Below, one piece after another: positions 62,973 to 64,000 of a DNA stretch of 64,000 bases. Position 1 is the stretch's first letter, and every line of letters begins with the position of its first letter. Below the pieces are notes generated by a model. The model ran no database searches and was not told where the DNA came from. It worked only from the letters and a program-made list of their open reading frames with translations. Both the position numbers and the translations under genes were made by a program. The DNA is from Pseudogracilibacillus sp. (GTDB lineage Bacteria; Bacillota; Bacilli; Bacillales; Amphibacillaceae): NCBI GenBank assembly GCA_026169815.1, contig JAPFDT010000001.1, positions 62,001 through 126,000 of the forward strand. Reading direction: 5' to 3'.

Positions 62973-64000
62973 ATGCAAGGATTTAAACTATTACTTAAAA
63001 TTATCGTTGCCATCGCACTGGGAGTTTTATTAGGAGCTTATGTTCCAGGATGGGTTATCCAAACCTTTGCTACTTTCAATGATCTTTTCGGTAGTTTCTT
63101 AGGTTTTGTTATTCCGTTGATTATTATTGGATTTATCGTACCTGGGATTGGTTCTTTAGGAAAAGGAGCAGGAAAGCTATTAGGTCTTACAGCACTTGTT
63201 GCGTATTTATCAACAGTTATTGCGGGGATTGTTGCATTCTTCATTGCTCAATCTTTATATCCAACAATCCTTAAAGGGCAATCGGCTGCTAATTTAGATG
63301 ACCCGAGTGAAGGACTAATGGAAGGATTTTTAGAATTAGTCGTTGAACCGCCGATGGACGTGTTCACTGCATTGATTTTGTCTTTCGTATTAGGTATCGG
63401 AATTGCTGCTACTAAAGGTGATAAATTACTGGAAATTATGGATGAATTTAAACGAATTATCGAACTTGTTATTAGTAAAATTATTATTCCACTTTTACCG
63501 TTCCATATTTTCGGAATTTTTGCGAATATGACATACGCTGGCCAAGTTTCTACTATTATAAGTGTATTCGCTAAAGTATTTGTCTTAATCATTTCGTTAC
63601 ATATTTTATATTTAATATTCATTTATTTAACAGCTGGAACGATGAGTAAGCAAAATCCGTTTCATATGATGAAGACAATGTCACCTGCATATTTTACAGC
63701 GCTTGGTACACAGTCTTCTGCTGCAACGATTCCTGTCACATTAAACAGTGCAAAACAATTAAAAGTCCGTCATAATGTAGCTGACTTTACTATACCCTTA
63801 CTTGCGAATATTCATTTAGCTGGAAGTACAATTACGATATTATGTACAGCACTTGCGGTCATGTTTATTCAAGGAGATACTGCGACACTCTCGACGATTT
63901 TTCCATTTATTTTAGTGCTAGGTGTTACAATGGTCGCTGCTCCAGGGGTTCCAGGTGGAGCCGTTATGGCAGCTGTCGGGCTACTTGAATCAATGCTCGG
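62973..64000 (+). CDS. Dicarboxylate/amino acid:cation symporter (cut by window edge)
   Basis: The frame opens at ATG 62973 (AAAGGAGTTATT upstream) and runs off the right edge after about 342 codons. It is a DAACS-family protein: membrane segments as in GltP/SstT, the serine-rich re-entrant loop (FTALGTQSSAATIPVTL), the segment ADFTIPLLANIHLAGSTITI, and GVPGGAVMAAVGL. It imports an acidic or neutral amino acid or a dicarboxylate with Na+ or H+. The last membrane segment lies outside the window. Substrate not assignable. Confidence 0.9.
   Translation, partial: MQGFKLLLKIIVAIALGVLLGAYVPGWVIQTFATFNDLFGSFLGFVIPLIIIGFIVPGIGSLGKGAGKLLGLTALVAYLSTVIAGIVAFFIAQSLYPTILKGQSAANLDDPSEGLMEGFLELVVEPPMDVFTALILSFVLGIGIAATKGDKLLEIMDEFKRIIELVISKIIIPLLPFHIFGIFANMTYAGQVSTIISVFAKVFVLIISLHILYLIFIYLTAGTMSKQNPFHMMKTMSPAYFTALGTQSSAATIPVTLNSAKQLKVRHNVADFTIPLLANIHLAGSTITILCTALAVMFIQGDTATLSTIFPFILVLGVTMVAAPGVPGGAVMAAVGLLESML

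Noticed and set aside
1..64000. CRISPR arrays, tRNA or rRNA genes, complete insertion sequences
   Set aside because: No regularly spaced direct repeats, no tRNA-like cloverleaf with CCA end or rRNA sequence, and no transposase gene were recognised on reading.

Overview
The window is low-GC DNA from a Gram-positive bacterium of the order Bacillales, most likely Bacillaceae. The reasons are strong AAAGGAGG-type ribosome binding sites, lipoproteins with short LxGC/LxAC lipoboxes, Rho-independent terminators, a ykkC-type riboswitch before paired SMR exporters, CYP152, a SwrC-like RND pump, and the GACTCCTGCGGG/CCCGCGGAAAG palindromic intergenic repeats common in this family. I could not fix genus or species. 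No rRNA, tRNA, CRISPR array, prophage or complete insertion sequence was seen.

Layout. 1-800: end of bioB and a CHY zinc-finger protein. 800-3700: two palindromic repeats and an NhaC-type antiporter. 3.7-7.9 kb: RND efflux pump and a SCO1 lipoprotein. 7.9-10.7 kb: a GMC dehydrogenase with a Tat-signal small subunit and its own TatA, apparently one operon with SCO1. 11.2-17.7 kb: GNAT protein, a large YceI-PAS-GGDEF-EAL fusion, MarR regulator, SDR, flavin reductase and a papain-like permuted NlpC/P60 protein. 18-21 kb: three envelope or lipoproteins, one TcaA-like. 21.7-28.8 kb: YitT, rhodanese lipoprotein, VOC dioxygenase, CMD protein, an ArsR plus P1B metal ATPase operon and an EamA transporter.

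28.9-40.9 kb is one functional block on the minus strand: urease ureABC-EFGD and, upstream of it in sequence, nikR-nikABCDE for nickel uptake. Two near-identical NikR operators (GTGTTAC-N14-GTAACAC) precede nikR, so nickel import is tied to supply of the urease cofactor. 41-46.4 kb: a dioxygenase relic, a DUF4282 protein, a giant hybrid kinase with two kinase modules, and a guanidine-I riboswitch controlling an SMR exporter pair. 46.5-51.8 kb: a lone adenine methyltransferase with a small convergent ORF, iron alcohol dehydrogenase, a tryptophanase-like relic and an M20 amidohydrolase. 52-64 kb: MMPL pump plus an LxxG-repeat exported protein with a divergent TetR regulator, an unusual catalase, two YibE/F proteins, CYP152 fatty-acid peroxygenase and the start of a DAACS symporter.

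The window is rich in decay. There are at least three gene relics with recognisable parents (SDR, dioxygenase, tryptophanase-like) and a MITE-like family with TTGAATCAATTTCAT termini. One MITE copy (59 kb) carries a 105-bp palindromic insert flanked by a 7-bp duplication, while another copy (11 kb) is the matching empty site. The most unusual proteins are the YceI-GGDEF-EAL fusion and a large-subunit catalase whose distal-pocket asparagine appears to be missing.
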